Both the position numbers and the translations under genes were made by a program. From Rhodococcus sp. W8901 (GTDB lineage Bacteria > Actinomycetota > Actinomycetes > Mycobacteriales > Mycobacteriaceae), in NCBI RefSeq assembly GCF_013348805.1, contig NZ_CP054690.1, forward strand, positions 744,001 to 808,000: a stretch of DNA of 64,000 bases, written 5' to 3'. Under the pieces are notes generated by a model. The model had not been told where the DNA came from and did no database searches. It saw only the letters and a list, made by a program, of their open reading frames with translations. Below are positions 16,430 to 26,366 of the stretch, one piece after another. Numbering within the stretch: the stretch's first letter is position 1; the number at the start of each line of letters is the position of its first letter.

Positions 16430-18771
16430 ACCGCAAGACTGTGTTCCGCAACCTGGCGATAGTCGCTGGAATCCTGTTGGTGATCTACGCCTTCAGTTAC
16501 TTCGGTAACGACACGCGCGGGTTCAAGTCGGTCGACACCTCGGTGGCGATCTCGCAGCTCGACTCCAAGAACGTCGAGAAGGCGCAGATCGACGACCGCG
16601 AGCAGCAGGTGCGCCTGTGGCTCAAGGACGGCAACGAGGCGACCCAGGATTCGAAGCAGATCATCGCCAAGTACCCGAACGCGGCGTCCGAGCAGATCTT
16701 CGACAAGGTCTCCGGATCCGGGGCGCAGGAGTTCAACACCAGCGTCACGCAGGAGAGCTGGCTGACGTCGCTCCTGCTGTTCGTGCTGCCGATGATCATC
16801 CTGCTGGGCATCTTCTTCTTCGTCATGAACCGCATGCAGGGCGGCGGGCGCGGCGGAATGATGGGCTTCGGCAAGTCCAAGGCCAAGCAGCTGTCGAAGG
16901 ACATGCCCAAGACCACCTTCGCGGACGTCGCAGGCGCCGACGAGGCGGTCGAGGAGCTCTACGAGATCAAGGACTTCCTCCAGAATCCGGCTCGCTACCA
17001 GGCGTTGGGCGCGAAGATCCCGAAGGGCGTGCTGCTCTACGGTCCTCCCGGTACCGGCAAGACGCTGCTGGCGCGCGCCGTCGCCGGTGAGGCCGGCGTG
17101 CCGTTCTTCACGATCTCCGGTTCGGATTTCGTCGAGATGTTCGTCGGTGTCGGCGCCTCGCGTGTCCGCGACCTGTTCGAGCAGGCCAAGCAGAACAGCC
17201 CGTGCATCATCTTCGTCGACGAGATCGACGCGGTCGGCCGCCAGCGTGGCGCCGGCCTCGGCGGTGGCCACGACGAGCGCGAGCAGACGCTCAACCAGCT
17301 GCTGGTCGAGATGGACGGCTTCGGCGACCGCACCGGCATCATCCTGATCGCCGCGACCAACCGCCCCGACATCCTCGATCCCGCACTGCTGCGTCCCGGA
17401 CGTTTCGACCGGCAGATCCCGGTCGGCGCGCCCGACCTGGCCGGCCGCCGCGCGATCCTCAAGGTCCACTCGCAGGGCAAGCCGATCGCGCAGGACGCCG
17501 ACCTCGAGGGTCTGGCCAAGCGCACCGTCGGCATGTCCGGTGCGGACCTGGCGAACGTCATCAACGAGGCCGCGCTGCTCACCGCGCGCGAGAACGGCAC
17601 CGTGATCACCGAGGCGGCGCTCGAGGAGTCCGTCGACCGCGTGATCGGTGGTCCGCGCCGCAAGAGCCGGATCATCTCCGAGCACGAGAAGAAGATCACC
17701 GCGTACCACGAGGGCGGTCACACGCTCGCGGCGTGGGCGATGCCGGACATCGAGCCGATCTACAAGGTCACGATCCTGGCCCGCGGCCGCACGGGCGGTC
17801 ACGCGATGACCGTGCCCGAGGACGACAAGGGCCTGATGACGCGGTCCGAGATGATCGCTCGACTGGTGATGGCGATGGGCGGTCGTGCCGCCGAGGAGCT
17901 CGTGTTCCACGAGCCCACGACGGGCGCGTCCTCCGACATCGACCAGGCCACCAAGATTGCGCGCGCGATGGTCACCGAATACGGCATGAGCGCCAAGCTC
18001 GGTGCGGTCCGCTACGGCCAGGAACAGGGCGATCCGTTCCTGGGTCGGTCGATGGGCATGAACTCCGACTACTCGCACGAGGTCGCCCGCGAGATCGACG
18101 AGGAGGTGCGCAACCTGATCGAGGCCGCGCACACCGAGGCGTGGTCCATCCTCAACGAGTACCGCGACGTCCTCGACATCCTGGCGCGCGAGCTGCTCGA
18201 GCGGGAGACGCTCACCCGGAAGGATCTCGAGCAGATCTTCACGAGCGTCGAGAAGCGTCCGCGGATCACCGCGTTCAACGTCTTCGGTGAGCGCACGCCG
18301 TCGGACAAGCCGCCGATCAAGACGCCGCGCGAACTCGCGGTGGAGCGCGGCGAGACGTGGCCGCCGACCGTCGAGCCCGAGCCGACGCCGGAGGTGCCGC
18401 AGCCGACCTTCGTCAAGCGCGATACGGTGCCGACCCCGCCCGCCAACGGGCACGCGGCACCCGATCCGTCACGGCACCAGAAGCAGGCGCACCCGCAGCA
18501 GCCGGCCGCGCCGGTGCAGGGCACGAGACCGGACTACGGCGCCCCCGCGGGCTGGTCGGCCCCGGGCTGGCCTCCGCAGGAACCGGACGGCCGGGGTCGC
18601 CCGCAGAACCCGAGCGGCTGGCAGCCGTATCCGCAGTGGGAGCCGCCGCAGCAGCAGCGGCCCACCGATCCCGAGGGACGTCCGGTCCACCGACCTGGCG
18701 ATCAGGGGACCGGACGGTCTGATGACGATGCGCGGACGCAGGCATGGGAGGGGCCGAGCGGCCCGCAGTAG
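16426..18771 (+). CDS. ftsH: ATP-dependent zinc metalloprotease FtsH
   Basis: A 781-residue membrane AAA+ protease that degrades misplaced membrane proteins and some cytoplasmic regulators. Two membrane segments (about residues 7-25 and 115-133) flank a short periplasmic-side domain. They are followed by the Walker A GPPGTGKT (206-213), the second-region-of-homology arginines, and the zinc site HEGGH (428-432) of the M41 protease. The C-terminus is a Pro/Gln-rich tail of roughly 130 residues, typical of mycolata. The ATG at 16426 is chosen because MNRKTVFR leads straight into the first membrane segment, as in mycobacterial FtsH. Confidence 0.97.
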   Translation: MNRKTVFRNLAIVAGILLVIYAFSYFGNDTRGFKSVDTSVAISQLDSKNVEKAQIDDREQQVRLWLKDGNEATQDSKQIIAKYPNAASEQIFDKVSGSGAQEFNTSVTQESWLTSLLLFVLPMIILLGIFFFVMNRMQGGGRGGMMGFGKSKAKQLSKDMPKTTFADVAGADEAVEELYEIKDFLQNPARYQALGAKIPKGVLLYGPPGTGKTLLARAVAGEAGVPFFTISGSDFVEMFVGVGASRVRDLFEQAKQNSPCIIFVDEIDAVGRQRGAGLGGGHDEREQTLNQLLVEMDGFGDRTGIILIAATNRPDILDPALLRPGRFDRQIPVGAPDLAGRRAILKVHSQGKPIAQDADLEGLAKRTVGMSGADLANVINEAALLTARENGTVITEAALEESVDRVIGGPRRKSRIISEHEKKITAYHEGGHTLAAWAMPDIEPIYKVTILARGRTGGHAMTVPEDDKGLMTRSEMIARLVMAMGGRAAEELVFHEPTTGASSDIDQATKIARAMVTEYGMSAKLGAVRYGQEQGDPFLGRSMGMNSDYSHEVAREIDEEVRNLIEAAHTEAWSILNEYRDVLDILARELLERETLTRKDLEQIFTSVEKRPRITAFNVFGERTPSDKPPIKTPRELAVERGETWPPTVEPEPTPEVPQPTFVKRDTVPTPPANGHAAPDPSRHQKQAHPQQPAAPVQGTRPDYGAPAGWSAPGWPPQEPDGRGRPQNPSGWQPYPQWEPPQQQRPTDPEGRPVHRPGDQGTGRSDDDARTQAWEGPSGPQ

Positions 18772-18791
18772 TCGGCTCGGAACTAGGCTTA

Positions 18792-18826
18792 GCCCTGGCT
18801 CACCCCGTTTCGGTGTGGGTCAGGGC
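18792..18826 (+). terminator. Hairpin between ftsH and folE
   Basis: GCCCTG (18792-18797) pairs with CAGGGC (18821-18826), and the interior continues pairing with a few G-U pairs and one mismatch around the loop GTTTC. It starts 20 bases after the ftsH stop and ends 30 bases before the folE start, so it is either the ftsH terminator or a leader hairpin of the fol operon. Confidence 0.55.
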
Positions 18827-18856
18827 ATTCAGCCCCGATACTGGAGGTGCGGTCGG

Positions 18857-19474
18857 TTGTCGGTGAATCAGCTGGGGAGTGAGCCGGTCGCGCTCATGAC
18901 GGGAAGGCCTTTCGATCAGGCACGGGCCGAGGCCGCGGTTCGTGAACTCCTGATTGCGGTCGGTGAGGATCCCGACCGCCCGGGTCTGCTCGATACTCCG
19001 GCGCGCGTTGCGCGCGCATACCGTGAGGTGTTCGCGGGTCTCTACACCGACCCGGACGACGTACTGAACACGACGTTCGACGAGGGCCACCAGGAACTGG
19101 TGCTGGTCCGCGACATCCCCATGTACTCGACCTGCGAGCACCACCTGGTCTCGTTCCACGGCGTCGCGCACGTCGGCTACATCCCCGGTCCGACCGGTCG
19201 GGTGACGGGCCTGTCGAAGCTGGCACGTCTGGTCGATCTCTACGCGAAGCGCCCGCAGGTGCAGGAGCGGCTCACGAGCCAGATCGCCGACGCGATGATG
19301 CGCAAGCTCGATCCCCGCGGCGTGATCGTCGTGGTCGAGGCCGAGCACCTGTGCATGGCGATGCGCGGCATCCGCAAGCCCGGTGCCAGCACTACGACGT
19401 CGGCGGTGCGGGGGCTGTTCCAGTCGAACTCCGCCTCCCGTGCCGAGGCTCTGGATCTGATCCTCCGCAAGTGA
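18857..19474 (+). CDS. folE: GTP cyclohydrolase I
   Basis: A 205-residue enzyme that converts GTP to 7,8-dihydroneopterin triphosphate, the first step of folate synthesis. The zinc ligands are in [10 protein letters not shown] (Cys and His) and HLCMAMRG (Cys). The start is the TTG at 18857: TGGAGGTG lies 8 bases upstream, and the N-terminal residues [13 protein letters not shown] match the expected family start, whereas the ATG at 18896 would cut these off. It is first in a tight folE-folP-folB-folK operon and overlaps folP by 4 bases (GTGA). Confidence 0.95.
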   Translation: MSVNQLGSEPVALMTGRPFDQARAEAAVRELLIAVGEDPDRPGLLDTPARVARAYREVFAGLYTDPDDVLNTTFDEGHQELVLVRDIPMYSTCEHHLVSFHGVAHVGYIPGPTGRVTGLSKLARLVDLYAKRPQVQERLTSQIADAMMRKLDPRGVIVVVEAEHLCMAMRGIRKPGASTTTSAVRGLFQSNSASRAEALDLILRK

Positions 19475-20355
19475 TCGCCTTACCGAACCCGGGCCGCCCC
19501 GTCGTGATGGGCGTCCTCAACGTGACCGCCGATTCGTTTTCCGACGGGGGCCGATTCCTCGACCGGGACGCCGCCGTCGCACACGGAGTGCACCTGCACG
19601 ATCTCGGCGTCGACATCGTCGACGTCGGGGGTGAGTCCACCCGGCCCGGGGCCGCCCGCGTCGACCCGGAGGTCGAGGCGGCCCGGGTGGCGCCGGTGAT
19701 CGCCGCGCTCGTCGCGGAGGGTGTCACAGTCAGCGTCGACACGATGAGGGCATCGGTGGCGCAGGCCGCGATCGAGGCCGGTGTCACCATCGTCAACGAC
19801 GTGTCGGGTGGACGCGCTGACGCGGACATGGCCAGGGTCGTCGCCGACGCCGGTGTGCCCTGGATCCTCATGCACTGGCGGCCCACCGGCGGGTTCGTCC
19901 ACGCCGGCGGGTCGACCCACTACGACGACGTGGTCCGCGACGTCCGGGACGAGCTGATGGTCCAGGTGGACGCGGCCGTCGCGGCCGGGGTGGACCCGAA
20001 GGCGATCGCCCTCGATCCGGGCCTCGGTTTCGTCAAGGATCCGCACCACAACTGGCAGCTGCTCAATCGGCTCCCGGAACTGGTCGATCTGGGTTTCCCG
20101 GTCCTGATCGGCGCGTCCCGCAAGCGTTTCCTCGGCTCGCTGCTCGCGGACGCCGACGGCACCGTGCGCCCACCGGCCGGCCGCGAGGTCGCGACGGCGG
20201 TCGTGTCCGCGCTCGCGGTGACCCACGGTGCGTGGGGCGTGCGGGTGCACGACGCGCAGGCCTCGCTCGACGCGATCGCGGTCGCGGGGGCGTGGGCGCG
20301 GGGTTCCCAGAGCCCGAGTCCCAGCGGTGATGTGCCAGGAGGCGGCGGTGAGTGA
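19471..20355 (+). CDS. folP: Dihydropteroate synthase
   Basis: A 294-residue TIM-barrel enzyme that joins 4-aminobenzoate to dihydropterin pyrophosphate; it is the sulfonamide target. The signatures [18 protein letters not shown] near the N-terminus and [11 protein letters not shown] follow the consensus, and [14 protein letters not shown] and [11 protein letters not shown] mark the pterin-binding barrel. The start GTG overlaps the folE stop. The last 8 bases overlap folB. Full catalytic motifs argue for the active FolP1 type rather than the FolP2 paralogue. Confidence 0.96.
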   Translation: MIALPNPGRPVVMGVLNVTADSFSDGGRFLDRDAAVAHGVHLHDLGVDIVDVGGESTRPGAARVDPEVEAARVAPVIAALVAEGVTVSVDTMRASVAQAAIEAGVTIVNDVSGGRADADMARVVADAGVPWILMHWRPTGGFVHAGGSTHYDDVVRDVRDELMVQVDAAVAAGVDPKAIALDPGLGFVKDPHHNWQLLNRLPELVDLGFPVLIGASRKRFLGSLLADADGTVRPPAGREVATAVVSALAVTHGAWGVRVHDAQASLDAIAVAGAWARGSQSPSPSGDVPGGGGE

Positions 20356-20749
20356 TGGCAGTGATGTCTCGGGCGATCGCATCGAGTTGCGGGGACTGAA
20401 GGTCCGTGGCAACCACGGTGTGTTCGATCACGAGAAGCGGGACGGTCAGGACTTCTTCGTCGACGTGACGCTGTGGATGGATCTGGCGCCGGCTGCCGCG
20501 TCGGACGATCTGAAGGACACCTTCGACTACGGCGACCTCGCTCAGCGTGCGGCGACGATCGTCGGGGGACCTGCGCGGGACCTGATCGAGACGGTGGCCG
20601 CGGAGATCGCGGACGACGTGATGCGCGACGCCCGCGTCCGGCGCGTCGAGGTGGTGCTGCACAAGCCGTCCGCGCCGATCCCGTTGACATTCGCCGATGT
20701 CGCGGTGGTCGCGAGTCGATCGCGCGTGGCCGCCGAGGGCTCCCGGTGA
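20348..20749 (+). CDS. folB: Dihydroneopterin aldolase
   Basis: A 133-residue T-fold enzyme that cleaves dihydroneopterin to 6-hydroxymethyl-dihydropterin and glycolaldehyde. Family features are [20 protein letters not shown] and FDYGDLAQ, plus the C-terminal [14 protein letters not shown] with the conserved Lys. The GTG at 20348 is preceded by AGGAGGCGG and overlaps the folP stop by 8 bases; its own stop overlaps the folK start by 4. Confidence 0.96.
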   Translation: MSDGSDVSGDRIELRGLKVRGNHGVFDHEKRDGQDFFVDVTLWMDLAPAAASDDLKDTFDYGDLAQRAATIVGGPARDLIETVAAEIADDVMRDARVRRVEVVLHKPSAPIPLTFADVAVVASRSRVAAEGSR

Positions 20750-21252
20750 GTCGGGCGGTCCTGTCGATCGGCTCCAACATCGGGGACAGCCTCGCGCATC
20801 TGCAGGGTGTCGTCGACGGGCTCCGCGAGTGGATCGTGGCGGTGTCGCCGGTCTACGCGACCGCTCCGTGGGGCGGTGTCGAGCAGCAGGACTTTCTGAA
20901 CGCGACGGTGATCGTCGATGATCCCGGCACCGACTGCCGGGGCTGGCTTCGACGCGGACAGCAACTCGAGGCTGCGGCCGATCGGATTCGTGAGCAGCGG
21001 TGGGGACCGCGCACGTTGGACGTCGACGTCGTCACGTGTGACGGGGTGCGCAGCGACGATCCGGAGCTGACTCTTCCGCATCCCCGCGCGCACGAACGCG
21101 CCTTCGTATTGGTGCCCTGGCTGGATGTGGACCCGGATGCGACGCTCGATGTGGGCGGGATCACCGTCCGCGTCGATGAGCTGGTCACGGGCCTCGACGC
21201 GGCCGAAAGAGCCGGAGTTCGCCGGACGGCGCTGCAACTGGAACTACGGTAG
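20746..21252 (+). CDS. folK: 2-amino-4-hydroxy-6-hydroxymethyldihydropteridine pyrophosphokinase
   Basis: A 168-residue enzyme that transfers pyrophosphate from ATP to hydroxymethyl-dihydropterin. The start [10 protein letters not shown], the [11 protein letters not shown] loop with two catalytic Asp residues and the [16 protein letters not shown] motif are all present. It overlaps folB (GTGA), completing the four-step fol operon apart from the aminobenzoate branch. Confidence 0.96.
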   Translation: MSRAVLSIGSNIGDSLAHLQGVVDGLREWIVAVSPVYATAPWGGVEQQDFLNATVIVDDPGTDCRGWLRRGQQLEAAADRIREQRWGPRTLDVDVVTCDGVRSDDPELTLPHPRAHERAFVLVPWLDVDPDATLDVGGITVRVDELVTGLDAAERAGVRRTALQLELR

Positions 21253-21254
21253 CC

Positions 21255-21725
21255 GTGATGAAGCCGACCCGGATCTGGGACCTGCTGTCGCTGGCACTGC
21301 TGGCCGCAGTCGCGACATGGTTGCTGGTGCGTGTCTCGTATGGCTCGCTGCCCCCGATTCCCATCTACGCCGGGGCATCGCTGTACCCGGTGGCGCTCAT
21401 CGAGGTGGTGTTGGCGTTCGTGATCCGAGCCCGGGTTCGCGGGCACGCGATCGGCCCGGGGCCGCGTCAGCTGCACCCGATCACCGCGGCCCGAGCGGCG
21501 GCGCTGGCGAAGGCGTCGGCACTGGTCGGTGCGGCGAGTGCCGGCGTGTGGGCGGGTTTCCTGGTGTTCCTGTGGCCGCAGCGTTCGGAGTTGCGGGCGG
21601 CGGTGTCGGACAGTCCCGGCGCGATCGTCGGGCTGGTTGCCGCGGTCTTGCTGGTGGTGGCCGCGATGTGGCTCGAGCACTGTTGCCGGACTCCGGACGA
21701 GCCGCCGGACGAACCCGCGCACTGA
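21255..21725 (+). CDS. DUF3180 membrane protein
   Basis: A 156-residue protein with four hydrophobic segments (starting DLLSLALLAAVATWLLV), matching the DUF3180 family that sits behind folK in many actinobacteria. The function is unknown. The start may be GTG 21255 or ATG 21258, only 2-5 bases after folK, so it is co-transcribed with the folate genes. A short acidic tail follows the last segment. Confidence 0.85.
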   Translation: MMKPTRIWDLLSLALLAAVATWLLVRVSYGSLPPIPIYAGASLYPVALIEVVLAFVIRARVRGHAIGPGPRQLHPITAARAAALAKASALVGAASAGVWAGFLVFLWPQRSELRAAVSDSPGAIVGLVAAVLLVVAAMWLEHCCRTPDEPPDEPAH

Positions 21726-21806
21726 TCTGCGCAACCGGACAAACGGGATTGGCGCCCGGATGTGTCCGGGCGGAGGTTCCCTCTGAGTGCGGCTACCCTG
21801 ATCTGC

Positions 21807-22922
21807 ATGACGGTTCCGGGTCGCGCCAAGTCAGTACGCCGCAACCGGCGCAGTGCGAGCCAGATGATCATTGCAGGTCTCGTTGTGCTCGCCGTCGCCG
21901 CCTCTTTGTTCATGATCTTCAGCGAAAGCGTCCAGCTGCTGCGGGTCGGTTTGGTGATCGCGCTGTGGGCCGCGACGCTCGGTGCAATCGCGATGACGAA
22001 GTACCGGCGCGAATCCGCCCTCGACAAGGCGAAGGTTCGCGACCTGCAGAAGGTGTACGAGCTGCAGTTGGAGCGCGAGATCGGCGCTCGCCGCGAGTAC
22101 GAGTTGGGCGTCGAGGCCCGGGTTCGTGGAGAACTGGGCGCCGAGGCCGAGAACATCGCCGCGTTGCGCGAAGAGCTTGCGGCGCTGCGCAAGAACCTCG
22201 AGGTCCTGTTCGACGGACGCCTGCCCGAGGAGCGGGTGGCGTTGCGCGCGGAGTCGATGCGGGTCCAGGAGCTGGCAGGTGGCCCTCAGCCGGCGGCGCC
22301 GGGCCTGTTCCGGCCGGGCGCTCAGGCACCGGCGCGGAACAACGCCCCGCGGCCGGCACCGAACAGGCCGTCGTTCGCGTCGCCGTACGACGATCCGGTG
22401 ACCGCCGAAACGTCGGTCGTTCCACCCGAGCCGATCGACGTCGAGGTCGACGAGGTTGCCGAGCCGGTGGTGCCGCAGCCGGTCGTGCGGGCCGAGAAGG
22501 TCGAGCAGGTCAAGCCGGTCGAGCAGGTCAAGCCGGTCGAGCGGGTCAAGCCGGTCGAGCAGGTCAAGCCGGTCGAGCGGGTCAAGCCGGTCGAGCGGGT
22601 CAAGCCGGTCGAGCGGGCCACGCCCGTCGAGCGAGTCACGCGAGAAGAGCGCAAGCCGGCCCCCGCCGTCCAGGAGCGCGTTCAGGAGAAGAAGCCCGCA
22701 CCCGTTCCCACTCCCGTTCCGGATCCCGACACCGGGGCCGACGCCGATGCGGACGCGGCCGGCGAAGTGCCCGCGTCGCGGCGGTCGCGTCGCCGGGCCG
22801 AGGACGCCGGGGACGCCGGGGGCGCGCACTCGAATGGGCTGTCGGTCGCCGAGATCATGGCGAACATGAAGTCGGCGGATTCGGGTGACGCCGAGCCGCG
22901 TCGCCGTCGCCGCGCCGAGTGA
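21807..22922 (+). CDS. DUF6779-type membrane protein with coiled coil and hexapeptide repeats
   Basis: 371 residues. Two N-terminal membrane segments (about 20-60) are followed by a charged helical stretch (residues ~65-150, many Arg, Glu and Leu) likely to form a coiled coil, a Pro/Ala-rich linker, then eight hexapeptides of type VEQVKP or VERVKP and a basic C-terminus. It corresponds to the alanine/proline-rich membrane protein found after DUF3180 in mycobacteria; its function is unknown. The ATG at 21807 lies exactly 7 bases after TACCCT without a ribosome binding site, so the mRNA is probably leaderless and the gene has its own promoter. Confidence 0.8.
   Translation: MTVPGRAKSVRRNRRSASQMIIAGLVVLAVAASLFMIFSESVQLLRVGLVIALWAATLGAIAMTKYRRESALDKAKVRDLQKVYELQLEREIGARREYELGVEARVRGELGAEAENIAALREELAALRKNLEVLFDGRLPEERVALRAESMRVQELAGGPQPAAPGLFRPGAQAPARNNAPRPAPNRPSFASPYDDPVTAETSVVPPEPIDVEVDEVAEPVVPQPVVRAEKVEQVKPVEQVKPVERVKPVEQVKPVERVKPVERVKPVERATPVERVTREERKPAPAVQERVQEKKPAPVPTPVPDPDTGADADADAAGEVPASRRSRRRAEDAGDAGGAHSNGLSVAEIMANMKSADSGDAEPRRRRRAE
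22500..22643 (+). repeat. Eight tandem 18-bp coding repeats
   Basis: In-frame 18-bp units encode VEQVKP, VEQVKP, VERVKP, VEQVKP, VERVKP, VERVKP, VERATP, VERVTR. The first six are nearly identical at DNA level, differing only at the third codon (CAG or CGG). Copy number is likely to vary between strains by slippage. Confidence 0.85.
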
Positions 22923-23067
22923 TCGTCGAGGTCCCGCGGCTGTCGGTCGTGAAGTGAGCTGTAGATCACGTCACTGGCCCGTGGCGGCGTGTCTTCGCGC
23001 GGGGCTATTCTCTCCGCAGAACGTCTGGTACCCGCCGAGCGGGACTGGAACGAACGAGAGGACAAGT

Positions 23068-23994
23068 GTGACCTCTTTCGGGATCACCAACGGGCCTGCG
23101 CCTGCACGATTGACGGTAGGAATCGTCTCGGCGGGCCGGGTCGGAACTGCCGTAGGCGCCGCGCTCGAGCGGGTCGGTCATATCGTCGTCGCCTGTTCCG
23201 CGGTGTCCGACGCGTCCGTCCTCCGTGCCGAGACCCGGCTTCCCGACACCGAGATCCTGCCGGTGCCCGACGTCGCGGCCCGCGCCGAACTACTGATTCT
23301 TGCCGTCCCCGACGATGAGCTCGCGGGCCTGATCAACGGCCTGGCCGCCACCGGAGCGGTGCGCCCCGGCACGATCGTCGTGCACACCTCCGGTGCCAAC
23401 GGCATCGGGATTCTCGAACCGCTCACCGCGCAGGGCGTCGTCCCGCTCGCGATTCATCCCGCGATGACCTTCACTGGTCACGCCGAGGACACCGCGCGTC
23501 TGTCCGACGCCTGCTTCGGCATCACTGCGGCCGACGACATCGGCTACGCGATCGGGCAGTCCCTCGTGTTGGAGATCGGCGGCGAGCCGGTGCGGGTCCG
23601 CGAGGACGTCCGCCCGCTCTATCACGCGGCCCTCGCGCACGGCAGCAATCACCTCGTGACGCTCGTCGTCGACGCGGTCGCGGCGCTGCGGGTGGCCCTC
23701 GAGGGGCAGGAACTGATGGGTCAGGAACTCGTCGGCGACGAGCCCAACGGGTTGCCCGAGCGGGTGCTGCAGCCGCTGCTGTCGGCGGCGCTGGACAACG
23801 CGCTGCGGCGCGGGCAGTCGGCACTGACCGGGCCCGTGGCGCGTGGGGACGCGGCGGCCGTCGCGAAGCACCTCGAGGTGCTCGAGGACGTCGACCCGCA
23901 ACTGGCCGCCGGATATCGGGCCCTGTCGCTGCGGACGGCGCAGCGCACGGGGGCCAAGCCGGAACTGATGGAAGTACTCGATGATCGGGAATGA
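23068..23994 (+). CDS. Rossmann-fold / DUF2520 oxidoreductase-like protein
   Basis: 308 residues. An N-terminal Rossmann-like NAD(P) domain starts [22 protein letters not shown]; a helical C-terminal DUF2520 domain includes HPAMTFTG and [15 protein letters not shown]. The overall shape resembles F420-NADP reductase and ketopantoate-reductase-like enzymes. Its place directly before panC, conserved in actinobacteria, suggests a link to pantothenate synthesis, possibly as the missing ketopantoate reductase, but this is unproved. The GTG at 23068 follows GAGAGGA. Confidence 0.85.
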   Translation: MTSFGITNGPAPARLTVGIVSAGRVGTAVGAALERVGHIVVACSAVSDASVLRAETRLPDTEILPVPDVAARAELLILAVPDDELAGLINGLAATGAVRPGTIVVHTSGANGIGILEPLTAQGVVPLAIHPAMTFTGHAEDTARLSDACFGITAADDIGYAIGQSLVLEIGGEPVRVREDVRPLYHAALAHGSNHLVTLVVDAVAALRVALEGQELMGQELVGDEPNGLPERVLQPLLSAALDNALRRGQSALTGPVARGDAAAVAKHLEVLEDVDPQLAAGYRALSLRTAQRTGAKPELMEVLDDRE

Positions 23995-24001
23995 GCAGGG
24001 A

Positions 24002-24952
24002 ATGGGCACTGTGACCGAAGCTTCTGCACTGCAGGGCGGATACAAGCGCGGCGAACTGACCGTGCACCACGACCCCGCGATCGTGACGCGGGTGTCGAAG
24101 GCGCTGCGGGGCGTGGGCCGTCAGGTCGCGCTCGTCCCGACGATGGGTGCTCTGCATTCGGGGCACATCGAGCTGGTCCGCCAGGCGAAGCTGACCGGTG
24201 CGGTCGTGATCGTGTCGATCTTCGTCAATCCGCTGCAGTTCGGTGCGAACGAGGATCTCGACGCCTACCCGCGCACCCTCGACGCGGACCTGGAGTTGCT
24301 GCGCGCGGAGGGCGTCGAGCTGGTATTCGCGCCCAGCGCGAAGGCGATGTACCCGGAGGGCCCGCGCACCACGGTGCTGCCGGGTCCGCTCGGCGCCGAG
24401 CTCGAGGGTGCGAGCCGCCCGACGCACTTCGCCGGCATGCTCACCGTCGTCGCGAAGCTGCTGCAGATCGCGGCGCCCAATGCCGCGTACTTCGGTGAGA
24501 AGGACTACCAGCAGCTGACGCTGATCCGGCAGATGGTGCGCGACCTCAACTTCGACGTCCGGATCGTCGGCGTGCCGACCGTCCGCGAGCAGGACGGCCT
24601 GGCGCTGTCCTCCCGCAATCGCTACCTGGACGCGGAGCAGCGCGAATTGGCGACCGTCCTGTCGGCTGCGCTCGTCGCGGGGGCCCACGCGGCCGCCGGC
24701 GGTGCGGAGGGGATCCTGGCCGTCGCCCGCGACGTGCTCGCGTCCGTTCCCGGCGTCGAGGTCGACTACCTCGAGGTGCGCGGCGTGGACCTCGGCCCGG
24801 CTCCCGAGCGCGGTGACGGCAGATTGCTCGTCGCCGCCCGCATCGGTACCACTCGACTGATCGACAACGTCGGCGTCGCGGTGGGAACCGGATTCCTCGA
24901 GCGCGACCCCCAGCCCGGCGATCCGGCCACTGACGACCTCCTCTCCCACTGA
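24002..24952 (+). CDS. panC: Pantothenate synthetase
   Basis: About 316 residues. It condenses pantoate and beta-alanine with ATP to give pantothenate. The nucleotide motifs are [10 protein letters not shown] (HIGH-like) and LALSSRN (KMSKS-like), with FVNPLQFG and FGEKDYQQL as further signatures. The start is uncertain: ATG 23981 would overlap the preceding gene, ATG 24002 is used here, and GTG 24011 has the best spacing from AGGGA. It forms a unit with panD (16 bases apart) and coaX. Confidence 0.96.
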   Translation: MGTVTEASALQGGYKRGELTVHHDPAIVTRVSKALRGVGRQVALVPTMGALHSGHIELVRQAKLTGAVVIVSIFVNPLQFGANEDLDAYPRTLDADLELLRAEGVELVFAPSAKAMYPEGPRTTVLPGPLGAELEGASRPTHFAGMLTVVAKLLQIAAPNAAYFGEKDYQQLTLIRQMVRDLNFDVRIVGVPTVREQDGLALSSRNRYLDAEQRELATVLSAALVAGAHAAAGGAEGILAVARDVLASVPGVEVDYLEVRGVDLGPAPERGDGRLLVAARIGTTRLIDNVGVAVGTGFLERDPQPGDPATDDLLSH

Positions 24953-24968
24953 AACCGAAGGGCCGAAG

Positions 24969-25391
24969 ATGCTGCGCACCATGATGAAGTCGAAGATCCA
25001 CCGTGCCACGGTCACGCACGCGGACCTGCACTACGTGGGTTCGGTGACCGTCGATCAGGATCTGATGGAGGCGGCCGACCTGCTCGAGGGTGAGCAGGTC
25101 ACGATCGTCGACATCGACAACGGCGCCCGCCTCGAGACGTACGTAATCACCGGCGAGCGCGGTTCGGGTGTCATCGGGATCAACGGTGCCGCAGCGCATC
25201 TGGTGAACCCGGGCGACCTGGTGATCCTCATCGCGTACGGCGTGATGGACGAGCAGGAGATTCGCGAGTACGCGCCGCGCGTGGTGTTCGTCGATGCCGA
25301 CAACAAGCCGGTGGAACTCGGTTCGGATCCGGCGCACGCGCCCGAGGGCTCCGGACTGATCACCCCGCGGATGCTCTCCAGTCTGGTGTAG
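24969..25391 (+). CDS. panD: Aspartate 1-decarboxylase
   Basis: A 140-residue pyruvoyl enzyme precursor that makes beta-alanine for pantothenate. Self-cleavage takes place between Gly24 and Ser25 in HYVGSVTVD, which are at exactly the standard positions; Ser25 becomes the pyruvoyl group. The substrate-binding region [22 protein letters not shown] is intact. The C-terminal extension past residue 115 is the mycobacterial-type tail. Confidence 0.97.
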   Translation: MLRTMMKSKIHRATVTHADLHYVGSVTVDQDLMEAADLLEGEQVTIVDIDNGARLETYVITGERGSGVIGINGAAAHLVNPGDLVILIAYGVMDEQEIREYAPRVVFVDADNKPVELGSDPAHAPEGSGLITPRMLSSLV

Positions 25392-25394
25392 ACG

Positions 25395-26204
25395 GTGCTC
25401 CTCACCGTCGACGTCCGAAACACCAATATCGTTCTCGGGCTGTTCACCGGCAGCGGTTCGCACTCGAAGCTGGTGCAGGACTGGCGGATGCGTACCGATC
25501 CCCGGTTGACCGCCGACGAGTTGGCGCTCAAGATCCGGGGACTGCTCGCCGTGAACGCGGAACAGGTCACGGGGGTCTCCGCGCTCTCGACGGTGCCGTC
25601 GGTGCTGCGCGAGATCCGGGTGATGCTCGGCCGGTACTGGGATCACGTGCCGCACGTCGTGGTGGAACCCGGTGTCCGGACCGGTGTCCCGCTGCTGGTC
25701 GACAATCCCAAGGAAGTGGGCGCCGACCGTATCGTCAACAGTCTGGCGGCGCACCACCTCTACGACAGCGCGTGCATCGTCGTCGACTTCGGCACCTCCA
25801 CGTGTGTCGACGTCGTTTCCGCGAAGGGGGAGTTCCTCGGCGGGGCGATCGCGCCGGGGATCGAGATCTCCACGGACGCACTGGCTTCCCAGTCGGCGGC
25901 CCTCCGCAAGGTGGAACTGGTGCGGCCGCGCTCGGTGGTCGGCAAGAACACGGTCGAGTGCATGCAGTCGGGGGCGATCTTCGGGTTCGCCGGCCTGGTC
26001 GACGGTCTGGTCAGCCGAGTGCGTTCGGAACTCACGGCGTTCGGTGGCTCGAACGTGGCCGTGATCGCGACCGGGGACAGCGCGCCGCTCATCATGCCGG
26101 AGTGCGCCACCGTGGAGCATCACGAGCCGGATCTGACGCTCGAGGGTCTGCGGCTGGTGTACGAGCGCAACCTCGCCCGGCGGGCACGGCGCACCGAGGT
26201 CTGA
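25395..26204 (+). CDS. coaX: Type III pantothenate kinase
   Basis: A 269-residue ASKHA-fold kinase for the first step of CoA synthesis. The phosphate motif [10 protein letters not shown] (with the Arg seen in actinobacterial forms), GADRIVN and [12 protein letters not shown] are present. The GTG at 25395 lies 3 bases after the panD stop, so panC-panD-coaX is one operon running from precursors to phosphopantothenate. Confidence 0.95.
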   Translation: MLLTVDVRNTNIVLGLFTGSGSHSKLVQDWRMRTDPRLTADELALKIRGLLAVNAEQVTGVSALSTVPSVLREIRVMLGRYWDHVPHVVVEPGVRTGVPLLVDNPKEVGADRIVNSLAAHHLYDSACIVVDFGTSTCVDVVSAKGEFLGGAIAPGIEISTDALASQSAALRKVELVRPRSVVGKNTVECMQSGAIFGFAGLVDGLVSRVRSELTAFGGSNVAVIATGDSAPLIMPECATVEHHEPDLTLEGLRLVYERNLARRARRTEV

Positions 26205-26272
26205 GCGCCGGAGTAACCGGCGTCACTGCGCGTCCGGGGTTCCGCAGGCTTCCGTCGTCGCTGATGTTGTGT

Positions 26273-26278
26273 CACACT
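26273..26278 (+). promoter_or_regulatory. -10 element candidate of the cysteine leader transcript
   Basis: CACACT ends exactly 7 bases before GTG 26286, the same geometry as the TANNNT elements of the leaderless genes in this window. It would place the transcription start at the first base of the leader ORF. Confidence 0.45.
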
Positions 26279-26285
26279 GTTCGAC

Positions 26286-26327
26286 GTGTCCCATTGCATG
26301 AGTGCCCAGGAGTGTTGTCGAGGCTGA
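26286..26327 (+). CDS. Polycysteine leader peptide, candidate cysteine attenuator
   Basis: A 13-codon ORF, GTG start to TGA: VSHCMSAQECCRG. Three of 13 residues are Cys, two adjacent near the end. It is probably leaderless and ends 39 bases before the cysteine dioxygenase start. Its bases CCAGGAG (26306-26312) can pair with TTCCTGG (26350-26356), which overlaps the downstream ribosome binding site GGAG (26355-26358). A ribosome slowed at the Cys codons (26313-26318) would cover the upstream arm and free that site. Leaderless polycysteine leader ORFs controlling sulfur genes are known in mycobacteria; the role here is inferred from layout. Confidence 0.6.
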   Translation: MSHCMSAQECCRG

Positions 26328-26366
26328 ACGCTGCCTTGACCAATTTCACTTCCTGGAGCTCTACTC

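Noticed and set aside
22960-22985. CRP-like site before the DUF2520 gene
   Set aside because: The GTGA and TCAC half-sites are 8 bases apart instead of 6.
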